Positions 25,141-35,900 of a stretch of 64,000 nucleotides of DNA are shown one piece after another. The notes under the pieces were generated by a model. The model was not told the DNA's origin, made no database searches, and worked only from the letters and a program-made list of their open reading frames with translations. Position numbers and translations under genes: made by a program. The stretch is from Runella sp. (GTDB lineage: Bacteria > Bacteroidota > Bacteroidia > Cytophagales > Spirosomataceae), in assembly GCA_023254175.1 (NCBI GenBank), contig JALQYJ010000183.1, positions 1-64,000 of the forward strand. Direction: 5' to 3'. Positions within the stretch are counted from its first letter, which is position 1. Each line of letters opens with the position of its first letter.

Positions 25141-26517
25141 TTATCTCTTCAAAGGCCATATATCCGACTTTATTCGATTGTCAGCGAGGGATTTTTCTGC
25201 TTTGGCTACGATGTCTGGATACTGGGAGGCGAGGTTATTTTCCTCGCCCAAGTCTTTTTTGAGGTTATAAAGTTCTATTTTACTTCCCTTTGAACTTTGC
25301 TTAACTGCCTTCCAGTCACCCATTCTAACAGCTTGGTCAAAACCACGCTCATAAAACTCCCAATAGAGAGATTCGTGTTTTTTCTTCATAGATTTACCTT
25401 TGAGTGTACTGGCAAAAGAAAGTCCGTCTAATCCCGAGGATTTTTTCCCTCCTACGATTTCTTCTACGGTTGGAAAAAAATCCCAATTGGCCAAAATGTC
25501 GTTGTTAGTTAGTCCTTTCTTGACTTTCCCACCCCAGGCAATGAGCGGGACGCGAATTCCCCCTTCGTATAAGTCGCGTTTGATTCCTCTGAATGGGCCA
25601 TTGCTGTCAAAAAACACAGGGTCAGCTCCACCTTCTTGGTGCGGGCCATTGTCGGAAGTAAAAAATACGTAGGTGTTTTCGGTCAAGCCAAGTGATGTTA
25701 GCAATTCCATCAAACGACCCATGTCTCGGTCTAAGTGCGTAATCATACCAGCAAAATTAGCTTTTGGTTGTGGCTGTGAGCGATAATTACCTGCTTTTTG
25801 AATAAAAGGAATTTCGGGGAAAATACTGGTCTTGTTAGCAGCCAAAAACGGGGAGACCGACTCAGGCGTGGGCGCAAATACCTCGGCGTGCGGCATCGTG
25901 ATTGCCAAGTACATGAAAAAAGGTTTTGCTTGGTTGTTTTTGACAAATTCCAAAGCAGCATCCATGACGTATAGATGCGAATGGCGCAGGGAATCAATGG
26001 GTTGAATCACAGTTTTGCCCTCTTTGATAATCCACAAATTGTTGGTAAAAAAATGATGGGCATGAACGTGGTTGGTATAGCCCAAAAACTCATCCCAACC
26101 TTGCTTTTCGGGCGAGCCAGCGTTATGGACCTGCCCCAAGCCCCATTTTCCAAACATTCCTGTATGGTAGCCGTTTTGTTTGAGGTATTCGGCAACGGTA
26201 AAATCTTCATCACGCAGTGGGATTTCGCCGTTGCCTCTGATGTAGGCATGGCCCATGTGTTTACCTGTCATCAGGGCACAGCGGGAAGGGGCACAGACGG
26301 TACTTCCTGAGTGGTAGTCGGTGTATCGAATACCTTCGTTGGCCATTTGGTCAAGATGGGGTGTTTGGAATTTTTTCTGTCCATAACAGCTCAAATCTCC
26401 ATATCCTAAATCGTCGGCCATCACGTAAATGATATTGGGTTTTGAAGTTGGGGTAGCTGTATTGAAAGCAAAAATAAAGTAAGTAAGTACGATAGGCACT
26501 AACAGGGATAATTTCAT
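25141..26517 (-). CDS. family S1 sulfatase (arylsulfatase-like), exported
   Basis: A 458-residue sulfatase with signal peptide. The formylglycine motif CAPSR is at residues 75-79. Cys75 would be converted to formylglycine by a maturation enzyme not in this window. Metal-binding Asp residues are in VMADDLGYGD and FFTSDNGPH. The length and the C-terminal subdomain with WGLGQVHNAGSPEKQGWDEF are typical of family S1. It is the last gene of the PUL and follows a second sulfatase 128 bases upstream. Probably removes sulfate from a glycan in the periplasm. The same frame continues after its TAA stop. Confidence 0.9.
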   Translation of the reverse strand: MKLSLLVPIVLTYFIFAFNTATPTSKPNIIYVMADDLGYGDLSCYGQKKFQTPHLDQMANEGIRYTDYHSGSTVCAPSRCALMTGKHMGHAYIRGNGEIPLRDEDFTVAEYLKQNGYHTGMFGKWGLGQVHNAGSPEKQGWDEFLGYTNHVHAHHFFTNNLWIIKEGKTVIQPIDSLRHSHLYVMDAALEFVKNNQAKPFFMYLAITMPHAEVFAPTPESVSPFLAANKTSIFPEIPFIQKAGNYRSQPQPKANFAGMITHLDRDMGRLMELLTSLGLTENTYVFFTSDNGPHQEGGADPVFFDSNGPFRGIKRDLYEGGIRVPLIAWGGKVKKGLTNNDILANWDFFPTVEEIVGGKKSSGLDGLSFASTLKGKSMKKKHESLYWEFYERGFDQAVRMGDWKAVKQSSKGSKIELYNLKKDLGEENNLASQYPDIVAKAEKSLADNRIKSDIWPLKR

Positions 26518-26645
26518 ACGTTTGATTGAATTTATAAAAGACAGAATAAATTACAGTTTTTAGTATCTGCTGAGAAAAAACGCATAAACATAGACTCAAA
26601 GCACCATGAAAGTTATATGTTATTTTTTTAATCGTTACTCAGTAG

Positions 26646-28202
26646 TTACTCTTCAATGGGTTTCAATTCAAAATCGCCTTCATTGACCCAGCCCAATTTG
26701 AATTTTTCACCCTTCATAAATCGCTCGTAAAAGCCATTTATTTCTGCCCCAGGATATTGCTCATAAAGATGGCCGTAACCTTGCATTCGGAGGTCTCCTT
26801 GGGCTAGTAACTTGGCTTCCATTTCTTTCTCCATTGATTTTTTAATCGTTTGATATTTAGAGTTTTGGGCCAAATTGTTGATACAGTCTGGGTCTTTTGC
26901 TAAATCATATAATTCTTCGACGGGTCTTTTGCCAAACGACAGTTTCCAATAATATTTATCAATCCCTTTACGGCTATTCTCCAAAAGTAGGGTTTTGACA
27001 GGCCCGCCGTCGCAATTCAAATAGCCTGTTTCGGGATTGCAGGCAGGCCAACGGTCAGGCTCATAGTTTTTTAGGTACAAAAAACCGTTTTTGTGCATTC
27101 CCCGTACAGGATAGCCCACATCTTTGGGGCGACCCACATCGTGGCGTTCTTGTCCTACCAATTGAAAATTCCGTTTGGCTTCTACTTGTCCTGATTTAGT
27201 AGAATTGAAAATCTCAACTAAACTTTTACCAGTGATGGGGCGCATGCCTGATTTTTGAACAGTGATGCCTGCCACTTCCAAAAATGTAGGTGCAAGATCG
27301 GTCATGTTTACATAATCGGTTACGATTCTACCAGCGTTTTTGATGCCGTTTTTCCACATCACCGCAAAAGGGACATTATTTGAATTGAGGTATTGATTCC
27401 CTTTGACCCTGGGGAAGGGCATTCCGTGGTCGGAGGTGAACACTATTAAAGTATTGTCTAGCTGCCCTGATGCTTCGAGGATTTTTAGCACTCTTTCTAC
27501 GTGACTATCCATGTATTCAATTTCTATGGCATAGTCAAGCAAATCATTACGAGTGGTATCAGAGTCGGGATAGTATTGGGGGATTTTGTCCACCATTTCC
27601 AATTTTTTGCCACCTTTTGCTACACCACTGCCGTATTCATAAGCCCGATGAGGCTCTGTGAAACCCAGCCAAAAAGCCCAAGGTTTTCTATCAGATGCTT
27701 CCAAAAACGCACCAAAATTGCTTGCGTAATCGTTGTTAGAAATATATTTGGTAGGGGGTGTGGTTTTGTGAGCGGAAAAGTCTTTAATCAATATCTCGCG
27801 TTTGCTTCCATCTTCTTTAAAGGCTTTGCCAGGGGCATAGCCTTTACCTGTGAAGCCCACAAAATAGCCATTTTCGTGGAGAACTTCCGGGTAGGTTTTA
27901 AAATAGTTAGGAAAGAAAATGGAGTGATTCATGGCGGCATCCAACTGCCAAGGATTGCGGCCTGTGAGCATGCATGCGCGAGAGGGGGCGCATTTGGCGT
28001 TGGGAGTATAAGCATTTTTAAATAAAATTCCTTCTTTGGCGATACGGTCAAAAGCAGGTGTATTGACCCATTTTCTACCGTAAGCACTCATATCAAGCCC
28101 AGCATCATCGGCTACGATGTAGAGAATATTGGGCTTTTGGGCGAAGCCCGTAGTAAATGCACCGATGAAGGCGATTAATGAGAATAAAATGTATTTTAAC
28201 AT
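26646..28202 (-). CDS. family S1 sulfatase (heparan N-sulfatase-like subgroup), exported
   Basis: A 518-residue sulfatase: signal peptide ending TTGFAQ, metal ligands IVADDAGLD, and formylglycine motif CAPSR at residues 71-75, followed by ACMLTGRNPW. Later FTSDHGMPFPR and the C-terminal subdomain resemble sulfamidase-type S1 enzymes. The open frame extends to 28250, but that part would run through a terminator hairpin, so ATG 28202 is preferred. Its low similarity to the neighbouring sulfatase suggests they hit different sulfate positions. Target glycan is inferred only from the PUL. Confidence 0.9.
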   Translation of the reverse strand: MLKYILFSLIAFIGAFTTGFAQKPNILYIVADDAGLDMSAYGRKWVNTPAFDRIAKEGILFKNAYTPNAKCAPSRACMLTGRNPWQLDAAMNHSIFFPNYFKTYPEVLHENGYFVGFTGKGYAPGKAFKEDGSKREILIKDFSAHKTTPPTKYISNNDYASNFGAFLEASDRKPWAFWLGFTEPHRAYEYGSGVAKGGKKLEMVDKIPQYYPDSDTTRNDLLDYAIEIEYMDSHVERVLKILEASGQLDNTLIVFTSDHGMPFPRVKGNQYLNSNNVPFAVMWKNGIKNAGRIVTDYVNMTDLAPTFLEVAGITVQKSGMRPITGKSLVEIFNSTKSGQVEAKRNFQLVGQERHDVGRPKDVGYPVRGMHKNGFLYLKNYEPDRWPACNPETGYLNCDGGPVKTLLLENSRKGIDKYYWKLSFGKRPVEELYDLAKDPDCINNLAQNSKYQTIKKSMEKEMEAKLLAQGDLRMQGYGHLYEQYPGAEINGFYERFMKGEKFKLGWVNEGDFELKPIEE

Positions 28203-28221
28203 TCTCTTATCAAGTTGAATA

Positions 28222-28263
28222 CGAAAAAAAACGCTGACAAGATTCCCCAACCTTGTCAGCGTT
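28222..28263 (-). terminator. intrinsic terminator after the PhoD gene
   Basis: Perfect 12-bp stem AACGCTGACAAG / CTTGTCAGCGTT with a 10-base loop. Read on the minus strand it is followed by eight T. It lies 21 bases after the PhoD stop and just before the sulfatase start, so the two sulfatases depend on read-through or their own promoter. Confidence 0.9.
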
Positions 28264-28284
28264 GAGAAAAAATCAAGCTACAGC

Positions 28285-29961
28285 TTATTGAATTGGGTCT
28301 ATCTTCCAAGCGAGTTTTTGGCCAGTACCTGATTGACGAATAGTGCGTGGCCAGCCTATCATTTGCTTTGCGCCCGCCTTGGTCACATCGGCAAACCTAT
28401 CCCAACATTCAAAAGTGATGCTCCTTGCTTTTTTGTTGAATCGAACAAGTCCAAACCCATCGCTTAATTTGTTCGGGCCTTCGATGTTTGCGTAGGCATG
28501 CATGGTCAGTTTATTACCCAAACCATCTAAGTAATCGCCTGTAAAAGGAAGCGGGTTTTTTTCTTCTTTGTTTTGACCCGATTTTTCATCCAATGGATGC
28601 CACCACCTTTTGTAATACGTATTTACAAGTGCTGGGCCGACAAACGCAAAAGGGCCATCCTGGTACTTGTCTATTCCGTGTTGAACCAACGTGGCCAAAT
28701 GTTGATCACCCGCTAAATGAATTGCCCCTGCTTCTTTGATTGCTCTCAATGCTTCATTTCTTCCTGTTTGTGGCCAGCCATTGCAGTCAAGGTCGGCGTG
28801 CAGGTAGTTGTCAAAAGTTCCGTGTCGGTGGGCACCACCACAAAAACCCGTTTGCGACAAAACCGCTCTCATCGAAACACCTTTGGACTGCTTCCCCCAT
28901 TGTTTTAAAAATGTCATCTGACGCGCACCCAGCAACTCTAACCCCGCCACATCAATTGATTTTGGATCATACTGAGGATTGCGGATATGGTCGGGACGAG
29001 GACCCTGCTGGGGAATTTTTCCTGCGGGTCCAGTCTTAAACTTACGGTCTTCAATAATGGCAAAATCAATTCCGCCGATGTTCAAACTGGTGTAATAAGT
29101 CCCAATACCCTGTTGAATCGGGGTGGGGTCGAAGGCGTCGGGTAGGTGGGCTGTTTGGCATCGTTCCACCATTTTTATGTACTCGTGATGAAAATAATAG
29201 CCGCCGTCATCGCCTGCCGTCGAATTGGATTTTTTGCCGTTTTCACCCCAAAGGTTACCATGCCCAACATCGTGGTCGTCGGGGATAGTTACACAGGGGC
29301 GATTGCGAAACAACTCCCGAAATTGAATTCCGAAGAGCAACCAGGCGGCCGTATGTTCTTTGTGGTCGTAGCTTTGGTCGCCCGCAAAAAACACTAAATC
29401 GGGGTTGAAATGATTTGCGTTTCGGGTAAACTCTTCCCTCAACCCCCTGTCTTTGTTTGAATTACAACTAAATAAGGCCACTACTATTTCGTTTTTATCA
29501 GTGGGCTTTTTTCTGATCAATCCTTCAAAAAGTGCATTTTGCCCATGACGCAAACGGTAAGGTACGTCTTTGGTTTCGTCCCAATTTTCGATTCTAAACA
29601 AGGCCGACCAACCAATATCATTGACTTGGGCTTTGGCGACCTCACTCCATTTTCCGTTCTTTTTTAATTCCAAACGTACTTCACGGGTCTCATTTGGATA
29701 AAGCGGGAAAAGTTGGGCGGTCATTTTCATGACTGTATTTTGGGTGGTATAAATCCCAAAGCAGATTGCTTGCTCACGTGGTACGTCCACGTCAATGATT
29801 TTGTTAGGATTGTTTTTGATTGCCTTGGCATGGTTCCACCAATCGTTGGTACAATACACATCAATTCCTTCAAAAGGGGCTTTTACGGGGGGCTCCCCTA
29901 CTTGCGCTTGGGCGGTCAGGAATAGGCAGAATATAATGACAAAAGAGGTGATGGTTTTCAT
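28285..29961 (-). CDS. PhoD-type metallophosphoesterase, exported
   Basis: A 558-residue secreted enzyme of the PhoD-like alkaline phosphatase/phosphodiesterase family. The signal peptide ends LTAQAQ. Metal-binding motifs are VFFAGDQSYDH, TIPDDHDVGHGNLWG and HLAGDQHLATLVQHG. The N-terminal beta-domain (about residues 20-155) is larger than a bare PhoD core. Usual PhoD enzymes use Ca and Fe and cleave phosphodiesters or teichoic-type polymers. In a sulfatase-bearing PUL it may remove phosphate from a decorated glycan (inference). It starts 38 bases after the stop of the TIM-barrel-like gene. Confidence 0.85.
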   Translation of the reverse strand: MKTITSFVIIFCLFLTAQAQVGEPPVKAPFEGIDVYCTNDWWNHAKAIKNNPNKIIDVDVPREQAICFGIYTTQNTVMKMTAQLFPLYPNETREVRLELKKNGKWSEVAKAQVNDIGWSALFRIENWDETKDVPYRLRHGQNALFEGLIRKKPTDKNEIVVALFSCNSNKDRGLREEFTRNANHFNPDLVFFAGDQSYDHKEHTAAWLLFGIQFRELFRNRPCVTIPDDHDVGHGNLWGENGKKSNSTAGDDGGYYFHHEYIKMVERCQTAHLPDAFDPTPIQQGIGTYYTSLNIGGIDFAIIEDRKFKTGPAGKIPQQGPRPDHIRNPQYDPKSIDVAGLELLGARQMTFLKQWGKQSKGVSMRAVLSQTGFCGGAHRHGTFDNYLHADLDCNGWPQTGRNEALRAIKEAGAIHLAGDQHLATLVQHGIDKYQDGPFAFVGPALVNTYYKRWWHPLDEKSGQNKEEKNPLPFTGDYLDGLGNKLTMHAYANIEGPNKLSDGFGLVRFNKKARSITFECWDRFADVTKAGAKQMIGWPRTIRQSGTGQKLAWKIDPIQ

Positions 29962-29999
29962 TTTTTAGGATTCAGTTACAGATTCATGATAGAAGAGAG

Positions 30000-31088
30000 C
30001 TAATGGCCGACTTTTGAAAAACAAGGGAGCACGTCTTGTTTGAAATAAGGTGCCTGGTTTGTCCAAAACATATAGTTGACTCTCAAAAAGTCTTTTGCAA
30101 ATCCATGAAGCAATGGAACAATATTTTTTTGATTTTTTGTGGTAGTGTTGGTAGCTTCGTTGCCTGTTTTGCCTACATAATTTCCGTCTTGAACGGCGAC
30201 TCCGATTGGAACAGTGTAACGGTTTTCATGCAATAGCGTGATGAGATGATTCAATTGTCCTTTTCGTGTTACCATCAGATCGGGTCCGCCAATGCCAACG
30301 CCAATCTGCTCGCCATATCTGTATATGCTTCTTAGGTAGCCTTTGTCATCAAACGGTAGCCACTCACCAGGCATAAAATTGGCGTAAATCATGGTGGTGG
30401 AAGTACGAAACGCTTTTTTAAGAGAAAGCATATTTTCCTTTAATCCGATGAGATATTCTTTCTCTGAAAAACTCTTATCTTTTACCCCGATGGCAGTTTC
30501 TTGCAAGTTGATTCCTTCTATTTTTCCGTCAAATTCTTGTCCCAGTGCTTGGAGAAGTAGGGCAAATCGTTCTCTCACTTTTTTGTTCCAACGTTTTGCT
30601 ACCCAGCCTTCTGGCTTTCCGTCGTCGCTGTACTGTTGCACAGCCCCGCCGTCGTATTCATCCGTCAATAGATAGTCTGGCAGTGCTTTGTACTTGGGGT
30701 CGAATGTGACATCTTGTAGCTGTAAAAACAACTTCTTGTTGAATTTTTTAAGATACTCATAGTCTTGCTTTAAAATACTGAAATCGTATTGGCCTTTTTG
30801 AGGCTCGAAGTTTTTCCAAGAGTACATAATTTGAGCCCCTTCAAACATAGGATGTGACAGTAGGGAGTGGTCAATAAGCGACTCCCTGTCGCGGGCAAAG
30901 TAAACAAAATGCCGAATGCTGTCTTTTTTGATAGGGCAAGTGGCTCCCAAATATTTTTTATATGCCTTCGCATATTTTTCGCTTGGATTTTGCCATTTCT
31001 GGGCATTGGCAGTTATCCCTATTTTGATGAAAAGCAATAACAAAAAACATCTTTGACAAAGATTGGATTTTGAAGTTGATTTATACAT
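30000..31088 (-). CDS. secreted TIM-barrel-like protein, possible new glycoside hydrolase
   Basis: A 362-residue protein with signal peptide (CFLLLLFIKIGITANAQ). Pattern features recall clan-A glycoside hydrolases: IMYSWKNFEPQKGQYDF near the start (like the W-x-x-xEP-x-xG-x-YDF of GH42/GH5-type barrels), a central KLFLQLQDVTFDP strand, and EGINLQETAIGV, where a Glu at the end of a strand could be the acid/base (QE in place of the usual NE). The longer frame to 31271 would add a basic leader, so ATG 31088 is preferred. I cannot assign it to a numbered family. It lies between susD and the PhoD gene and is probably a PUL enzyme. Confidence 0.7.
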   Translation of the reverse strand: MYKSTSKSNLCQRCFLLLLFIKIGITANAQKWQNPSEKYAKAYKKYLGATCPIKKDSIRHFVYFARDRESLIDHSLLSHPMFEGAQIMYSWKNFEPQKGQYDFSILKQDYEYLKKFNKKLFLQLQDVTFDPKYKALPDYLLTDEYDGGAVQQYSDDGKPEGWVAKRWNKKVRERFALLLQALGQEFDGKIEGINLQETAIGVKDKSFSEKEYLIGLKENMLSLKKAFRTSTTMIYANFMPGEWLPFDDKGYLRSIYRYGEQIGVGIGGPDLMVTRKGQLNHLITLLHENRYTVPIGVAVQDGNYVGKTGNEATNTTTKNQKNIVPLLHGFAKDFLRVNYMFWTNQAPYFKQDVLPCFSKVGH

Positions 31089-31194
31089 TCTATGTCTGCC
31101 TGTAGTTTTTGATAAGGAGAAAGAAAGTCTTCGTCTCCTGTTTATTTCGAGCGAAAGGAAAGTGATTTTTCCATTTGAAAGACGAAAAACTTGC

Positions 31195-31243
31195 TTTTCA
31201 GCAACACCATGAAAGCATAAAGTTCTCATGATGTTGCTGAAAA
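31195..31243 (-). terminator. long stem-loop downstream of susD (PUL 1)
   Basis: Arms TTTTCAGCAACACCATG (31195-31211) and CATGATGTTGCTGAAAA (31227-31243) pair over 17 bases with one mismatch and a 15-base loop. The hairpin lies 28 bases after the susD stop. In the minus direction GCAAG and five T follow, so it may be a partial terminator or a stabiliser of the susCD mRNA. Confidence 0.7.
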
Positions 31244-31271
31244 TACCAATAAAATAGATACACAGGAACAC

Positions 31272-32939
31272 CTATTTTAGCTTTGGATTGACGTTGACCT
31301 CAGATTGCGGAATGGGCCAGCGGTCATCAATACCTTTTCTGAAATTCTTAGAAGTTACAAACCATCTAAATTTGGGGTCAAGTTTTCTGGAAGTTCGGGC
31401 GTATAGCTGAGAATTTGGAAATGGTGCACCCCAAAAATCTCCTTTTAGTACTTGGTCACCAATATCCCAGCGGAAAATATCCCAAAGACGAATGCCCTCA
31501 AAAGCTAATTCTATTCTGCGCTCATTTCTAAGAATTGGTCGGAGCAAATTGGGGTCTGTTACCCTGATTGGAGGCATCCTTACGGAGGCACGCCCACGTA
31601 CGGCGTTGATGGTTTGGTCTAAAAGTGCTTGTGAGATGGGTTTACCAGCTTCCAATTCGGCCTCTAAATAGCTCAACAATACCTCGGCGTATCTTATAAT
31701 GGGCATGTTGCCGCCATAGTCAGTGACCAGATTTCCATTGAAATTTTCGTCAAAAAACTTACGCAAGCCATAACCTGTTCTGGTGGCTTGTTTTGAATAG
31801 GTAAGTTGATCTAACGATTTAGTAGAATCAGGATGGCATACATAAGTTCTCGACCCAAATTTTGAACCATCCCATAAGAAATTATAGCGGAATCGTGGGT
31901 CTCTGTTTGCGCCCATATCTTTATAATTAAACTTGGGGCTATCGTAAGACAGCGGCGTGCCGTCGTCGAAACCGTAGGCATCGGCTATGCTTCCTGTTGG
32001 GTTGACGATATGCCAACCCGAAGCCACCGCCGGGAAGGCGTGTTGAGTGAGTGCATTGGAGGTTTCGCCGGGTACATACTGCATACTAAAAATATTCTCA
32101 CTGCTGTTTTCATTGGCAGGGGTAAAGAGCGATTGATAGTCGGGGTCTATTTTGTTGGCGCCCAAATCAATAATTTGTTTGTAGGAGGCAGCGGCTTCGG
32201 AAAATTTCTTCTCTGCCAGATAGATTCTTCCCAAAAACGCCAGTGCAGCCTGCTTGCTGGCTCTGCCCGTTTCGTCGGCTTTGAGCGCACCAAAAGAAGG
32301 GAGATTGGCGGCAGCTTGCGTCAGTTCGTCAATCACAAATTTTACAACCTCACTTTTAGGGGCTTTGTCCACATTATTGGCTTCGTCGGGCGTGAGTGTT
32401 TTCTTTACCAACGGCACCGCCCCAAAATATTGAGACAAATAGAAATATTGGGTAGCTCTGATGAACAATGCCTCCGCTTTCATGCGGTCTATTTTGGCTT
32501 GTTCCATTTTTACCTTGTCTATGTTTTCTAAAAAGTCGTTGCAAATAGAAATTCTCCTATAAGAGCCTGACCAATAGCCAAGTATTATAGCATTGTCGGG
32601 TAGTAAAGTGCCATTGGTAAGCCTGTTTTGCATAGAATTGTCGCCACGGCGATCGTAAAGATTATCGGTGGCAAACTCTAAAAACACCAATCCGCAATAA
32701 TTCCACCAGTCAGTGGGTACTACCTGCGTACCATAGGTCATGCTGCCTCTATACATACCCGTTAGGGCAATTTTGGCGTTGGATTCAGAAGTCCAAAAAT
32801 TATCCTTGGCAAAAGCATTGCTGGGAAACTGTTCCAATGCTTTTTCGCAAGAAAATGAAACGGTCATCAGTAGCGTCAGCATGATGGCCTTGGCGAAGTA
32901 AGACGTTTTGGGGATGACGTTATGTTTGAAGTAGTTCAT
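31272..32939 (-). CDS. SusD/RagB family glycan-binding lipoprotein (PUL 1)
   Basis: A 555-residue SusD-type outer-membrane lipoprotein: signal ending FSC, then EKALEQFPSNAF and a TPR-like helical N-terminal region (FIRATQYFYLSQYFGAVPLV). The C-terminal NERRIELAFEGIRLWDIFRW is the family hallmark. SusD proteins form the lid of the SusC transporter and bind the incoming oligosaccharide. It starts four bases after the SusC stop, so the pair is translated together. Binding specificity cannot be read from sequence. Confidence 0.94.
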   Translation of the reverse strand: MNYFKHNVIPKTSYFAKAIMLTLLMTVSFSCEKALEQFPSNAFAKDNFWTSESNAKIALTGMYRGSMTYGTQVVPTDWWNYCGLVFLEFATDNLYDRRGDNSMQNRLTNGTLLPDNAIILGYWSGSYRRISICNDFLENIDKVKMEQAKIDRMKAEALFIRATQYFYLSQYFGAVPLVKKTLTPDEANNVDKAPKSEVVKFVIDELTQAAANLPSFGALKADETGRASKQAALAFLGRIYLAEKKFSEAAASYKQIIDLGANKIDPDYQSLFTPANENSSENIFSMQYVPGETSNALTQHAFPAVASGWHIVNPTGSIADAYGFDDGTPLSYDSPKFNYKDMGANRDPRFRYNFLWDGSKFGSRTYVCHPDSTKSLDQLTYSKQATRTGYGLRKFFDENFNGNLVTDYGGNMPIIRYAEVLLSYLEAELEAGKPISQALLDQTINAVRGRASVRMPPIRVTDPNLLRPILRNERRIELAFEGIRLWDIFRWDIGDQVLKGDFWGAPFPNSQLYARTSRKLDPKFRWFVTSKNFRKGIDDRWPIPQSEVNVNPKLK

Positions 32940-32943
32940 ATCA

Positions 32944-35900
32944 TTAAAATTTTAAATTGATACCAAAAGTATAAGTCCTTAAAATAGGGTAGTAGTCACC
33001 CCCCGTATTGATTTCGGGATCCCAACCTTGTCTAAAATTGTTGAAAGAGAACATATTTTCTCCTGTTACATAGAGTTTTAGATTATTCAGCCTCATCTTG
33101 TTAAGGATATTCTTAGGTACATTGTAGGCCAGCTGGATATTTTTAACTCTCAAGTAAGCCGCATTGATGACCCAAAAGTCGGAGGTTACGGTATTGGGAG
33201 TGCCGCTGTTTGTCACCTCTTCCAATCTCGGATAGGCGGGATACCTTGTGGGTTGGTCGGGATTAAATCTGCCATCCATTTGCCATTTTTGGATATTGCC
33301 CAAGTTAAAAAACGCATAGCCAGCGTAGCCCGTCAAAGTACCTTTGACTCCAGCCACTCCTTGCATAAACATTGAAAGGTCAAAGTTGCTGTATGAAAGC
33401 CCTACATTAGCCCCGAAGGTATATTTTGGGATACGGCTTCCAAGATAAGTTCTGTCGTAGATGGGGTCTACTTTGCCATCTGGCACACCATTGGGTCCGC
33501 TGATGTCTTTATATCGGATATCGCCTGGTTGTGGCCTTGGCGTAACGGCCGTTTGTACGGGCCACTCAGCGATGTCACTGCTATTTAAGAAAACACCGTC
33601 CGACAGGAACCCGTAGTACATTTGCATAGGAAAGCCGATGAACAAATCCGACCCATTACCCACGTAGCCATTGGGTTGGTTTACGTTTCCGAGTCCCAGA
33701 GTCAGCACCTTATTGTTGATAATCGAAAAATTCCCATTGAAAGAATACTTCCACTTTCCTTTTCTACCTTGGTAGCCCAAGTCGAATTCCCAGCCAGTGT
33801 TTTCAACTGCCCCTGTATTGGTTTCACTAATACCTACTCCCAATACGGTGGATACACTCGAAGAGGGTCTAAATAGAATATCTTTTGTATTTCGGTTAAA
33901 GTAAGTGACGTTCAAGTTGAGGGCACCGTTGAAAAAGCTCGACTCTAAGCCCAAATCATAGGTTTCTGTTGATTCCCACTTGATGTTAGGGTCACGATAC
34001 AAGGCATAAGCAGCACCTGTACTTACTGTATTACCAAAAGGATAGTTTCTGCCTGAATTTAGCACTTGCTGGTAAGGGTAATTTCCGATATTCTGGTTGC
34101 CTAGCACGCCCCAAGAAGCTTTCAATTTCATGTCGGTAATCCAGGTGAGTGGTTTCATAAAGGATTCTTCCGATATTCTCCAACCCACCGCTGCCGATGG
34201 GAACGTAGCGTATTTGTTTCCTGCTGGAAATCTCGAACTACCATCTCTACGTACAGTAGCTTCAAATAGATAGCGTTCATTGAAGCTGTATTTAGCTCTC
34301 GAAAAGAGGGACTGAATCGCCCAAGCATCGTCATAACCACCTACAAGTTGGTTGGTAAATCCACCCATGTCTAACACCGTATAGTCGTTGCTTGGAAAAT
34401 CTTGTCTGTACCCATTAAAATAGGACTCGTTTTGCTCTTCAAATGAATAACCTGCCAATAAACTAAAGCTATGTTTATTGATTTCTTTGGCATATTCGCC
34501 CGTGTACTGCATCGTTTTGAAAATCACCTTATTACTTGATTGGTTCAAATACGCTTGACTCTGAAAAACATTGGCATTTAAGCGTTGTGAGGCCAAATAA
34601 GATCGTTGCTCAAACAACGAAAAATTGTACCCGCCAATCGCTGATAGGGTCAGGCCATTGATGGGTTTCCAATCCAACTTACTATTGATTCCAAATCTTG
34701 AATTGGGATTTCTCAAATACGAGTCGGAGGCAAGCCAAGAGACAGGCGTACCGCCGCTTTCGGGGCCTACGCCATAGTCGCCGTTGGAGGCTTGTCCTAC
34801 AAAAATGGATGGGTATCGAATGGCATTCTGGATGAGCTGATCTAAGAATCCCCCTCCTTTATTGGCGGTAGCTTGTGGCTCTTTACGGGTTTCTAATGCC
34901 CCAAATATCCGCGTGTTTAGCTCAATTTTATTACTTAGCTTATTTTGTATTGTCAATCGCTGATTGTAGCGTGTGAAGCTATTTTTTGCAACAATTCCCT
35001 CCTGATTCAAAAAACCACCTGATAGGTAAAAACGATTTTTATCGTTTCCTCCGTTCAACGTAATAGTATGTGCTGTTTGTAATCCCGATCTTGAGAAAAC
35101 TTCATCTAAAAAACGGGTGTTAGGGAAATTATCTGGGTCGCTTTGATTACGATATTTTTCAATGGTAGCGGGCGAAAAACTCTGACTTCCTGAGGCAATG
35201 TTGAACATGGTAGCATAGTCGGCAGAATTGACAAAATCAGGAAAAGCAGTGGCATCGTTGAAACCAACATAGCCGTCATAACCTACGGATAGCTTGTCGG
35301 AGGTACCATTTTTGGTGGTAATCAAAATAACACCATTGGCAGATCTTGCTCCGTAAATGGCGGCAGAAGAAGCATCTTTTAGCACTGAAATAGTTTTGAT
35401 GTCATTGGGGTTAATGTCGTTCATGGTTCCCGCAATCCCATCTATCAACACAAGTGCGTCGGGTGTAGCCCCAAAAGAACCTACACCTCTTACCCGAATT
35501 TGACCCCCACTCTGTCCTGGACGGCCTGTACTTTGAATCACCGTGACTCCTGGCATTTGTCCCGTGATGGCTTGAGATACCTGCGTAACGGGGCGATTGT
35601 CAATGTCTTTGGATGAAATTTGAGAGACCGAACCGATTACATTTACCTTTTTTTGCGTACCATAACCCACTACTACCACCTCTTCAAGTGATTTATTATC
35701 TACTTTCATCGTGAGGTTGATACTGGTGCGGTTACCCACCACAATCTCCTGCGGCTCGTAGCCCACGTAGCTAAATACTAAAACGGCTTTTTCCGGTCCG
35801 TCGCTACGGTCGGGAACGGCGATTGAGAAATCTCCCGTTGCATTGGTACTGGTGCCTCGTTGGGTTCCTTTTACCAAAATACTTACCCCTGGCAACCCGT

